From: Gammaproteobacteria bacterium
Lineage (GTDB): Bacteria > Pseudomonadota > Gammaproteobacteria > Eutrophobiales > Eutrophobiaceae
Assembly: GCA_009843675.1 (NCBI GenBank)
Contig: VYCZ01000406.1
Coordinates: forward strand, 1 to 6,312
Direction: 5' to 3'
DNA length: 6,312 nt
Shown here: positions 1 through 5,999 of the stretch, one piece after another
Position numbering within the stretch: the first letter of the stretch is position 1
Layout: every line of letters begins with the position of its first letter
Position numbers and translations under genes: made by a program
Notes under the pieces: generated by a model
The model's database searches: none
What the model was told of the DNA's origin: nothing
Seen by the model: the letters and a program-made list of their open reading frames with translations, nothing else

Positions 1-1
1 C

Positions 2-241
2 CACCAGCCGGGGATAAACCTGCTGTTTGAAGTCATCAGCATCGACAACATCCTGTTCGGTTCCGAGATGGTGGGCGCGGTGCGCGGCATTGACCCGCAG
101 ACGGGGCAATATTTCGATGACACCAAGCGCTACATCGATGCCCTGAACCTGGATGAGGTTGCCAGGCACAAGGTTTTCGAACTGAACGCCCGCCGGGTCT
201 ACCCTAGGCTGGACCAGGCGTTGACGGCCAGAGGGAAATAA
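2..241 (+). CDS. ligJ: 4-oxalomesaconate hydratase LigJ, C-terminal fragment
   Basis: This is the last 79 residues of an amidohydrolase-superfamily (COG2159-type) protein; its start lies outside the window. Residues such as ILFGSEMVGAVRGIDP, the FDDTKRYIDALNL helix and the terminal NARRVYPRLD match what I know of LigJ. LigJ hydrates the keto tautomer of 4-oxalomesaconate to 4-carboxy-4-hydroxy-2-oxoadipate in the protocatechuate 4,5-cleavage pathway, in the cytoplasm. In the strand-8 position, where many COG2159 decarboxylases have Asp, this protein has Glu (FGSEM), which fits a hydratase of the LigJ type. The stop TAA shares bases with the next ATG (TAATG), so LigJ and LigI are translationally coupled. 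The following ligI and ligC genes support the assignment. An uncharacterised amidohydrolase paralogue is the only serious alternative. Confidence 0.87.
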   Translation, partial: HQPGINLLFEVISIDNILFGSEMVGAVRGIDPQTGQYFDDTKRYIDALNLDEVARHKVFELNARRVYPRLDQALTARGK

Positions 242-1119
242 TGGACAAGGACTGGCTGGAATTCCACCCGAACCCGTCCAAACCCGCGTTCACCGTACCC
301 AAGGGCGCGGTCGATGCCCATTGCCACGTGTTCGGCCCCGGCCATCTTTTTCCCTATGCCCCTACCCGCAAGTACACACCCTGTGATGCGTCCAAAGAGA
401 AACTCTGGGAACTGCGCGGGCACCTGGGCTTTGCCCGCAGTGTCATCGTGCAGGCTGCCTGCCACGGCGCCGACAACCGCGCCATGGTGGACGCCGTGCG
501 CCGTTCGAACGGCAGCGCCCGGGGGGTGGCCGTGGTGACCCCCGATATCGGGCAACAGGAATTGCGGGAGATGGATACGGCAGGGGTGCGCGCGGTGCGC
601 TTCAACTTCCTCAAACGCCTGGTCGACGCCCTGCCCCGGGACGACCTGCGGCGGGTGGCCGAAAAAGTCGCTGGAATGGGCTGGCATATCGTCATCTAAT
701 TCGAAGCCGAAGCCCTGCCCGGCCTGTATGACTTCTTCACTTCCCTGCCCACCGTCGTCGTGGTGGACCACATGGGCAGGCCCGACGTGAGCAAGGACCC
801 CGATGGCGAGGAGTTTCAACTGTTCCTGCAACTGCTGCGGGAGAACCCGGCTTTCTGGTCCAAGGTAAGTTGCCCTGAGCGGCTCTCCGCAAGCGGGCCG
901 CCCGGCTATGACGACGTGGTCCCGTATGCCCGGCGCGTGGTGGAGGCTTTCCCGGAACGCGTGCTGTGGGGTACCGACTGGCCCCATCCCAACATGAAGT
1001 CCCACATGCCCGACGACGGCAAACTGGTGGATTTCATCCCTAGGATAGCCGTGACGGCCGAACTGCAGAAAAAGTTGCTGGTGGACAACCCGCTCAGGCT
1101 GTACTGGGGTGAAAAATAA
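241..1119 (+). pseudogene. ligI: 2-pyrone-4,6-dicarboxylate lactonase LigI, interrupted by an in-frame TAA
   Basis: LigI is the metal-independent amidohydrolase that opens 2-pyrone-4,6-dicarboxylate (PDC) to 4-oxalomesaconate. One reading frame covers the whole family length (292 codons; SYK-6 LigI is about 293), but codon 153 is TAA (697-699). Frame and homology continue directly after it: GWHIVI, stop, FEAEALPGLYDFF, where the known protein reads VVIYFEAD. The residues I recall from LigI structural work are otherwise present: H27 and H29 (DAHCHVFGPG), R120 and R126 (RFNFLKR), H177 (VDHMGRPD), R214 (SCPERL) and D246 (GTDWPHPN). The stop replaces the tyrosine corresponding to Tyr156, which I remember as an active-site residue. 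The 152-residue product would lack H177 and D246, so it should be inactive. AGAGGG (230-235) precedes the ATG. The gene is a young pseudogene, or the stop is a base-call error (TAC or TAT read as TAA). Confidence 0.88.
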
Positions 1120-1124
1120 TTAAC

Positions 1125-1129
1125 AGGAG
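1125..1129 (+). promoter_or_regulatory. Shine-Dalgarno of ligC
   Basis: AGGAG lies six bases upstream of the ATG at 1136, in the 16-base gap after the ligI stop. It is the clearest ribosome binding site in the operon. It means ligC translation need not depend on ribosomes finishing ligI, which matters because ligI is interrupted. Confidence 0.75.
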
Positions 1130-1135
1130 AAAATC

Positions 1136-2077
1136 ATGAAAGTAATTCTTGCCGGTGTCGGCGCGTTCGGCATCAAGCATCTTAACGGCATAAAGAATAT
1201 TGACGGCGTGGAGGTCGTAGCCCTGGTAGGCCGCAGGCTCGACCATACCCGGGAAAAGGCGCAGGAATTCGGCGTGGCGCACGCCTTCACCGACCTGGCG
1301 GATGCCCTGGCCCTGCCGGACGTGGACGCAGCCATCCTCTGCACCCCCACCCAGATGCACGCCGCCCAGGCATTGCAGTGCATGCAGGCGGGTAAACACG
1401 TGCAAATAGAGATCCCCCTGGCGGATTCTTATGCCGACTCCCTGGAAGTGGACCGGGTGCAGAAGGAAACAGGGCTGGTGTGCATGGTGGGCCACACGCG
1501 CCGTTTCAATCCCTCGCACCAGTGGCTGAACCGGCGCCTGAGAAGCGGCGAACTGCGTATCCAGCAGATGGACGTGCAGACCTATTTCTTCCGGCGCAGG
1601 AACATCAACGCCGAAGGCCAGCCCCGGCACCTGCTCTGGCACCATGCCGCCCACACCGTGGACCTGTTCCAGTACCAGGCCGGCGAAAACATCGTCCAGG
1701 TGAACGGCATGGAAGGCCCGCACCACCCGGAACTGGGCATCGCCATGGACATGTCAATCCAAATGAAAACCGCGGGCGGCGCAATCTGCACCCTGTCCCT
1801 GTCCTTCAATAACGACGGACCGCTGGGCACCTTCTTCCGTTACATCTGTGACAACGGCACCTACATTGCCCGTTATGACGACCTGGTGACCGGCCGGGAC
1901 GAGCCCATCGATGTCTCCGGGGTGGACGTTTCCATGAACGGTATCGAACTGCAGGACCGGGAGTTTTTCGCGGCGATAAACGAGGGCCGGGAACCCAACT
2001 CATCCGTCGCCCAGGTGTTGGAATGCTACCGGGTCCTGGACGAAGTAGAACGGCAGTTCGCAGGGGCAGGACAGTGA
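1136..2077 (+). CDS. ligC: 4-carboxy-2-hydroxymuconate-6-semialdehyde dehydrogenase LigC
   Basis: A 313-residue Gfo/Idh/MocA-family oxidoreductase. It oxidises the hemiacetal of 4-carboxy-2-hydroxymuconate-6-semialdehyde with NAD(P)+ to PDC, the substrate of LigI. The Rossmann glycine motif GVGAFG is at residues 7-12, CTPTQMH at about 69-75, and IEIPLAD at 91-97 where the wider family has EKP. MVGHTRRFNPSHQ, QQMDVQTYFFRR, LLWHHAAHTVDLF, SLSFNNDGPLGTFFRYI and VDVSMNGIELQDREF agree closely with LigC/PmdC sequences as I remember them. A strong Shine-Dalgarno, AGGAG at 1125-1129, sits six bases before the ATG. Oddity: residues 164-165 read PR-HLLWHH, whereas relatives have about four more residues (PRSWTDHLLWHH), so an in-frame 12-bp deletion is possible. 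The gene is otherwise intact and its stop overlaps the next start. Confidence 0.9.
   Translation: MKVILAGVGAFGIKHLNGIKNIDGVEVVALVGRRLDHTREKAQEFGVAHAFTDLADALALPDVDAAILCTPTQMHAAQALQCMQAGKHVQIEIPLADSYADSLEVDRVQKETGLVCMVGHTRRFNPSHQWLNRRLRSGELRIQQMDVQTYFFRRRNINAEGQPRHLLWHHAAHTVDLFQYQAGENIVQVNGMEGPHHPELGIAMDMSIQMKTAGGAICTLSLSFNNDGPLGTFFRYICDNGTYIARYDDLVTGRDEPIDVSGVDVSMNGIELQDREFFAAINEGREPNSSVAQVLECYRVLDEVERQFAGAGQ
2062..2066 (+). promoter_or_regulatory. Ribosome binding site deciding the GTG start of the aldo/keto reductase
   Basis: AGGGG lies inside the end of ligC, seven bases before GTG 2074. It favours that GTG over the earlier in-frame ATG at 2023. Confidence 0.55.
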
Positions 2078-3087
2078 CCCTGGCTGTGCGAAATCTCGGT
2101 GACACCGCAGTCCCGGCCGTCGGCCTGGGCTGCATGAACCTGTCCCACGCCTACGGCTCGCCGCCGGCGCCGGAAACCGCCCGGAGCGTGCTGCAAAAGG
2201 CCCTGGACCTGGGCATCACCCATTTCGACAGCGCCGCGCTGTACGGCTTCGGCCGCAACGAGGAACTGGTGGGGCCGTTCCTGAAACCCCACCGGGACAA
2301 GGTGTTCCTGGTAAGCAAGTGCGGCATGCGCGGCGAGAACGGCGTGCGCACCATCGACGGCCGACCGGAAAAGCTGCGGCAGGACCTCGAGGACTCCCTG
2401 CGGCGCCTGCAGACGGATGTCATCGACCTGTACTACCTGCACCGTTTCGACAAGGTGACGCCTACTCCACTGGAAGACAGCGTGGGCATGTTGGGCCGGT
2501 TTGTCGAAGAGGGCAAGGTCAGACATATCGGCCTGTCGGAGACCTCCGCCCAGACCATCAGGAAGGCCCACGCCATACACCCGCTGGCCGCGGTGCAATC
2601 GGAATACTCGCTCTGGAGCCGCAACGTCGAGATGGGCGTGCTGGATACCTGCGCGCAACTGGGCATCGCCCTTGTCGCCTTCTCACCCCTGGCGCGGGGT
2701 TTCCTGACCGCCTCCGACCTGCAACCCGCGCAGTTTGCGGACAAGGACATACGGCGCAACATGCCGCGCTTCCAGGAACCCCACTTCAGCCACAACCGGC
2801 GCTGGCTGGCCGCTTTCCGCGAACTCGCCTACGCGGCGGAGTGCACGCCGGCGCAACTGGCCCTGGCCTGGGTATTGCAGCGGGGGAAGCACGTGCACGT
2901 CATTCCGGGCACTACGTCGCCGCAACACCTGGAAGAAGACATGGGCGCCCTTGATGTCGAGGTCCCGCCCGGCCTTGCCGACGCCCTGGATGACCTGATC
3001 AACCCGGACACGGTCAGCGGCGCCCGCTACCCGGCCGCAGTGCAGGCGGAGATCGATACCGAACTCCTGCCGTCGGAGGCTGCGTGA
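2074..3087 (+). CDS. Aldo/keto reductase, operon member of unknown substrate
   Basis: A 337-residue NADP-dependent aldo/keto reductase with a TIM-barrel fold. The family tetrad is present: D52 and Y57 (HFDSAALYG), K82 (VFLVSKCG) and H123 (DLYYLHRFD). The EYSLWSRNVE segment and the late IPGTTSPQHLEED segment, which binds the cofactor phosphate, fit the AKR11/13-like group common in bacteria. I chose GTG 2074: it overlaps the ligC stop as GTGA, has AGGGG seven bases upstream, and puts the typical AVRNLG start strand near residue 1. The ATG at 2023 would add 17 non-homologous residues inside ligC; GTG 2086 is also possible. The overlap indicates translational coupling to ligC. It could reduce an aromatic or ring-cleavage aldehyde or ketone feeding the PDC pathway, but the substrate cannot be read from sequence. 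Confidence 0.88.
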   Translation: MTLAVRNLGDTAVPAVGLGCMNLSHAYGSPPAPETARSVLQKALDLGITHFDSAALYGFGRNEELVGPFLKPHRDKVFLVSKCGMRGENGVRTIDGRPEKLRQDLEDSLRRLQTDVIDLYYLHRFDKVTPTPLEDSVGMLGRFVEEGKVRHIGLSETSAQTIRKAHAIHPLAAVQSEYSLWSRNVEMGVLDTCAQLGIALVAFSPLARGFLTASDLQPAQFADKDIRRNMPRFQEPHFSHNRRWLAAFRELAYAAECTPAQLALAWVLQRGKHVHVIPGTTSPQHLEEDMGALDVEVPPGLADALDDLINPDTVSGARYPAAVQAEIDTELLPSEAA

Positions 3088-3096
3088 ACGGACCAC

Positions 3097-4386
3097 ATGC
3101 TCAGCGCCGATTTCAAATCGACTTCCATCTGGCTTAAGGGCGTAGCGCGACCGCACATCGATACCAGGCCGCTACCGGAGAAAGCGGATGTCGTTGTGGT
3201 CGGGTCCGGTTATACGGGCCTGGCGGCGGCGCTGGAACTGAAAAGGCTGGGCGCGAACCCGGTGATCGTCGATTCCGGCACGGCGGGATGGGGCACCAGC
3301 ACCCGCAATACCGGCGTGCTCATGCCCTTCCCCTTCAGTTGCCGGCGTTTTATGGCCCTGTTCGGCGCTGCCCTTGCAGACGAACTGATTAAGCTCTATG
3401 TCGACGCTTACCACGATTGTATAGATACCATCACCAGCCGGGGCTATGAATGCGACCTGGACCGGCGCGGGCAACTGCGTCCGGCCCATTCCCGCGCCGC
3501 CCTGGATGACCTGGAGCAGGAATATGACATGATATCCAGGCACCTGGACACTGAAGTCCGGTTTCTGGGCCGGGACGAACTGGAAGAAGAGATACCGGGG
3601 CAGAGGCTCTGGGTCGGCGCCAGGCTGAACCCGCGCCTTCAATCCCTGAACGGCGCAAAGTTGCATGCCTGCCTGTTGCGTCATGCCGTCGAGCAGGACA
3701 TCCCGGTCCACGAGAATACCCGTGTGCTTGATATCGAACATGCCACGGGTTCGGTACTGGTCCGGACTACCCGCGGCGACGTTACCGCAGACCAGGCGCT
3801 GGCGGCCACCAACGCCCATACCGGGAAGCCATTCACGGATGTCTCTGCAAGACTCTTGTGCCTGACCGCGACATTGATCGCTACGGAAAGGCTGGAACCG
3901 TCCGTAATCACCCGTATGTTGCCGCAGTTGCGCGCCTGCGTGGATACCCGCAAGGGATTCATCGCGTTCCGCCCCACTGCCGACGGGACCAGGCTGGTGC
4001 TCGGGAAAGCCGGTTCAGGAGGCGTGTTCGGATCCGTTTCCGCCACGGCACTGCGGCGCGGCTACCGCGTGCTGCTAAGCGTCTTCCCCGCGCTGCGCGG
4101 GGTGAAGATTGAATACGGCTGGACCGCCAGGGTTGCCGTGACCGCGGACAACATCCCCCATCTCCATTCAGCCGGGGGGGTGAACTACACGCTGGGCTAT
4201 AACGGCTGGGGCATCGCCATGGGCATGTACCTGGGCGCCCACGCCGCCCGGCGCATGCTGGCAACAGGCGCCGAACCGCTGATTTTCGAGGAAACCGGCT
4301 TCAACCGGGTAAACAAATGGCTGGAACGGCCCGTGTTCCAGCCCGCGATCAGAACCTGGCTTCGGTTCCTTGACGCCTTGCATTGA
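3097..4386 (+). CDS. FAD-dependent oxidoreductase of the DAO (D-amino-acid oxidase-like) family
   Basis: A 429-residue flavoprotein. After about 30 N-terminal residues, the dinucleotide-binding strand VVVVGSGYTGLAAALEL (GxGxxG at residues 36-41) is followed by an acidic residue (D59) that would bind the FAD ribose. GWGTSTRNTG at 64-73 aligns with the GASGRNGG-type loop of the gamma-glutamylputrescine oxidase/DAO group. The C-terminal GYNGWG at 367-372 is the usual second FAD contact. The architecture predicts oxidation of an amine, amino acid or N-methyl substrate, with electrons going to O2 or a carrier. ATG 3097 lies nine bases after the aldo/keto reductase stop; it is the first start in frame after that stop but has no good Shine-Dalgarno (GGAGG at 3075-3079 is 17 bases away). 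It is the last gene of the operon. Its role in PDC-type aromatic degradation is unknown. Confidence 0.85.
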   Translation: MLSADFKSTSIWLKGVARPHIDTRPLPEKADVVVVGSGYTGLAAALELKRLGANPVIVDSGTAGWGTSTRNTGVLMPFPFSCRRFMALFGAALADELIKLYVDAYHDCIDTITSRGYECDLDRRGQLRPAHSRAALDDLEQEYDMISRHLDTEVRFLGRDELEEEIPGQRLWVGARLNPRLQSLNGAKLHACLLRHAVEQDIPVHENTRVLDIEHATGSVLVRTTRGDVTADQALAATNAHTGKPFTDVSARLLCLTATLIATERLEPSVITRMLPQLRACVDTRKGFIAFRPTADGTRLVLGKAGSGGVFGSVSATALRRGYRVLLSVFPALRGVKIEYGWTARVAVTADNIPHLHSAGGVNYTLGYNGWGIAMGMYLGAHAARRMLATGAEPLIFEETGFNRVNKWLERPVFQPAIRTWLRFLDALH

Positions 4387-4415
4387 GGTACGGGCCGGCA
4401 CTATGCGTTGTATCC

Positions 4416-4438
4416 AACCTGCGTTACAGGTTTCTTTT
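4416..4438 (+). terminator. Possible rho-independent terminator of the lig operon
   Basis: AACCTG (4416-4421), a five-base loop (CGTTA) and CAGGTT (4427-4432) form a perfect six-bp stem, followed by TCTTTT (4433-4438). The T-rich tail fits only the plus strand, 30 bases after the last operon stop. The stem is short with three GC pairs, so strength is doubtful. It overlaps the last codons and stop of the convergent minus-strand gene. Confidence 0.45.
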
Positions 4439-5821
4439 CATGACGAAACTTTCGTTGATAAACCACAGGCCGTCGAATTCGTTGATCACTTCCATGGTGA
4501 TCTTCAAATAATCACTGTGTTTTGCCATCACAGCCTCGACTTCTTTCTCGGGGACCTGGCAGACATAGACCAGGTTATTCCAGGCCGCCATCAGGGTTGA
4601 CTGGCTGATCTGGTTGTGGGGATCAATAGGCAACGTATGCATATCAAACCGGAACAATGCCGTCTTGTCCGTGGCGCCCGTAAAAGTGTATTTTCGTCTT
4701 GCCTCACCCAGTGACGACCTGAGCGCGCTGACGATTTCCTGTCTCCGTACAAACACGGGAGCTTCTTTTTTCCAGATGCGCTTCACTACTTCATGGGCAG
4801 GGTCCTGGCCATAGGACTGGATGACCAGCATGCGCCCGTTCGGAGCAAGGCTCAGCGCCAATGGCCGCAACACGCGGTTTACCTTGAAGTCCATCGGAGC
4901 ACTATGGCGGTATAAGTGGGATGCCAGCACAAAATCATATTCCCGGCGCTCATAGCCCGGCCTGGGTATGATCTCGTTCAACAGGAATTTATGGTCTTCC
5001 CTGTAGAGCACCAGCACATTAGGCTTTTCATACAATGCCTGCCCGCGCTCACCCGTCACAATGCGCCAGTTTTCAGCCAGTTTCGGGTGCAATGCGCTGA
5101 TCTGCTGCTGGAAATCAAACGCCGTTGAACCTTTCAGGGCGACTTCCTGCCAGTCCAGCGCCATGGCTGCATGCACCGAATTGGCGCTGAGCGAAGTCGC
5201 CTCATCAAAATTCATGTTGGTGACCACAAAAACGGACAACGGATGCTCCAGGAAACGGTCGGCCAGCCTGCCCAGGCTGTTCCTGAGGTCATCCAGACCA
5301 TGTTCCTTGGCCACAACCAGGAACGGGATATTGGGATGTTGATTGTGCAATGCCCGCAAGACACGCGCAATGACCACTCCATTCCTCAGGCTGCCGTCAA
5401 AAATGCGGAACGCAGGAGACTTGATGGCCATATCCGTGATGGACTGGAAACACCGGTCTGCAATCACCCATTTTTCATTACAGGTATTGGCCAGCAAGTG
5501 ATGTTTCAGACGCTCAGCATGGTATTCGTGGGCATGGTACGGCCGTTCGGCCGTTTCACTTTCACGAATTTCCGACAGCGCCTCGACACTGGCGACGGAC
5601 TGCTTGCGCCTGGCACGGCCCTTTACCACTTTCCTGCCGGAATTCACCTCTTCCATGAACGAGTATATCCGGTCGATTGTACGGGCGCCTATGCTCGCCC
5701 CGTTACGTGCGCGCTGGACAAGTTTCCCATCATTGACCGCGAGTCTGCCCAGGGTTGATTCGGCAATTCCGGCACGCCTGCAAAAGGCATTGATGTCATG
5801 GAGAAGCTTGGCGTGTGTCAT
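4424..5821 (-). CDS. HTH-like/methyltransferase-like protein with degenerate AdoMet motif
   Basis: A 465-residue protein. Residues 5-57 (LHDINAFCRRAGIAESTLGR, LAVNDGKLVQ) look like a helix-turn-helix-type region found at the N-terminus of alphaproteobacterial proteins. A basic linker follows (61-73: GRKVVKGRARRKQ). From about 130 the chain resembles a Rossmann methyltransferase: FRIFDGSLRNGVVIARVLRA (138-157) sits where motif I should be, YDFVLASH (295-302) corresponds to the motif IV strand, and LAPNGRMLVIQSYG (325-338) to the LKPGG-type strand. From memory, relatives have a motif I like FDAGMGDGTVL; here its middle glycines are lost, so AdoMet binding is uncertain. No signal peptide or membrane segment is visible. 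The ATG at 5821 is the only sensible start (upstream in-frame stop at 5855-5857), with AGGA 14 bases upstream, a long spacing. Function unknown. It may be a regulator, a modified methyltransferase or a pseudoenzyme. Confidence 0.72.
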   Translation of the reverse strand: MTHAKLLHDINAFCRRAGIAESTLGRLAVNDGKLVQRARNGASIGARTIDRIYSFMEEVNSGRKVVKGRARRKQSVASVEALSEIRESETAERPYHAHEYHAERLKHHLLANTCNEKWVIADRCFQSITDMAIKSPAFRIFDGSLRNGVVIARVLRALHNQHPNIPFLVVAKEHGLDDLRNSLGRLADRFLEHPLSVFVVTNMNFDEATSLSANSVHAAMALDWQEVALKGSTAFDFQQQISALHPKLAENWRIVTGERGQALYEKPNVLVLYREDHKFLLNEIIPRPGYERREYDFVLASHLYRHSAPMDFKVNRVLRPLALSLAPNGRMLVIQSYGQDPAHEVVKRIWKKEAPVFVRRQEIVSALRSSLGEARRKYTFTGATDKTALFRFDMHTLPIDPHNQISQSTLMAAWNNLVYVCQVPEKEVEAVMAKHSDYLKITMEVINEFDGLWFINESFVMKRNL

Positions 5822-5889
5822 GTTGTCCGGGTTTTTCCTGTACTGCAGAAAAGTTCAACCGCCCGCAATATCCAGATAAATGTTCGTCA

Positions 5890-5917
5890 GTTTCAGCATT
5901 TTTCCCGAATATATTAT
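5890..5917 (+). promoter_or_regulatory. Candidate promoter for the PYROXD2-like gene
   Basis: TATTAT (5912-5917, five of six bases of TATAAT) lies 16 bases after GTTTCA (5890-5895, three of six of TTGACA), in an AT-rich stretch. A transcript would start near 5924, right at the foot of the palindrome at 5926-5956. On the opposite strand the same stretch reads GATAAT (5918-5913), a possible -10 for the minus-strand gene, but I see no convincing -35 there. A perfect TTGACA at 5955-5960 has no matching -10 at 15-19 bases. Confidence 0.25.
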
Positions 5918-5925
5918 CATTATTT

Positions 5926-5956
5926 AAGGAAGCTCTGATTAGGTCAGAGTTTCCTT
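5926..5956. repeat. Palindrome with 13-bp arms between divergent genes
   Basis: Left arm AAGGAAGCTCTGA (5926-5938), loop TTAGG (5939-5943), right arm TCAGAGTTTCCTT (5944-5956). Twelve of 13 positions pair, and the exception (5932/5950) is a G-U pair in plus-strand RNA. No T tract follows on either strand and the flanking genes diverge, so it is not a normal terminator. It could be an operator, a 5'-UTR hairpin, or two abutting insertion-sequence-like ends (GGAAGCTCTGA / GGAAACTCTGA read inward). Confidence 0.8.
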
Positions 5957-5978
5957 GACACATCGGGTGATTTAGACA

Positions 5979-5994
5979 CAGGTACTCCAGGTAC
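5979..5994 (+). repeat. Tandem CAGGTAC direct repeat upstream of the PYROXD2-like gene
   Basis: CAGGTAC occurs at 5979-5985 and again at 5988-5994, two bases apart (period nine). The second copy supplies the AGG that is the only Shine-Dalgarno-like sequence before the ATG at 6000 (eight bases away). It may be chance or a small operator. Confidence 0.45.
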
Positions 5995-5999
5995 AAGTT

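Noticed and set aside
697..699. Recoding or programmed read-through of TAA as tyrosine
   Set aside because: TAA is used as a normal terminator by ligJ, ligI and the minus-strand gene, and no recoding element is apparent next to it; mutation or sequencing error is simpler.
199..1005. A 268-codon open frame on the minus strand opposite ligI
   Set aside because: It is antisense to a clear LigI homologue in GC-rich DNA, its translation is low-complexity (His/Gly/Pro-rich) without recognisable motifs, and it is explained by codon bias of the sense gene.
760..1119. A separate small gene starting at GTG 760 after the ligI stop
   Set aside because: It is the direct continuation of LigI in the same frame, starts in the middle of a conserved strand and has no ribosome binding site.
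2023..2073. N-terminal extension of the aldo/keto reductase from ATG 2023
   Set aside because: The 17 extra residues lie inside ligC, show no family similarity, and GTG 2074 has better spacing and a ribosome binding site.
5171..5758. A 195-codon open frame on the plus strand
   Set aside because: It is antisense to the methyltransferase-like gene, whose protein shows coherent domain structure.
5926..5956. Palindrome as a rho-independent terminator
   Set aside because: No T tract follows it on either strand and both neighbouring genes point away from it.
5955..5960. Perfect TTGACA as a sigma-70 -35 box for the gene at 6000
   Set aside because: No -10 with more than two of six matches is found at 15-19 bases downstream, so it is not supported as a promoter on its own.
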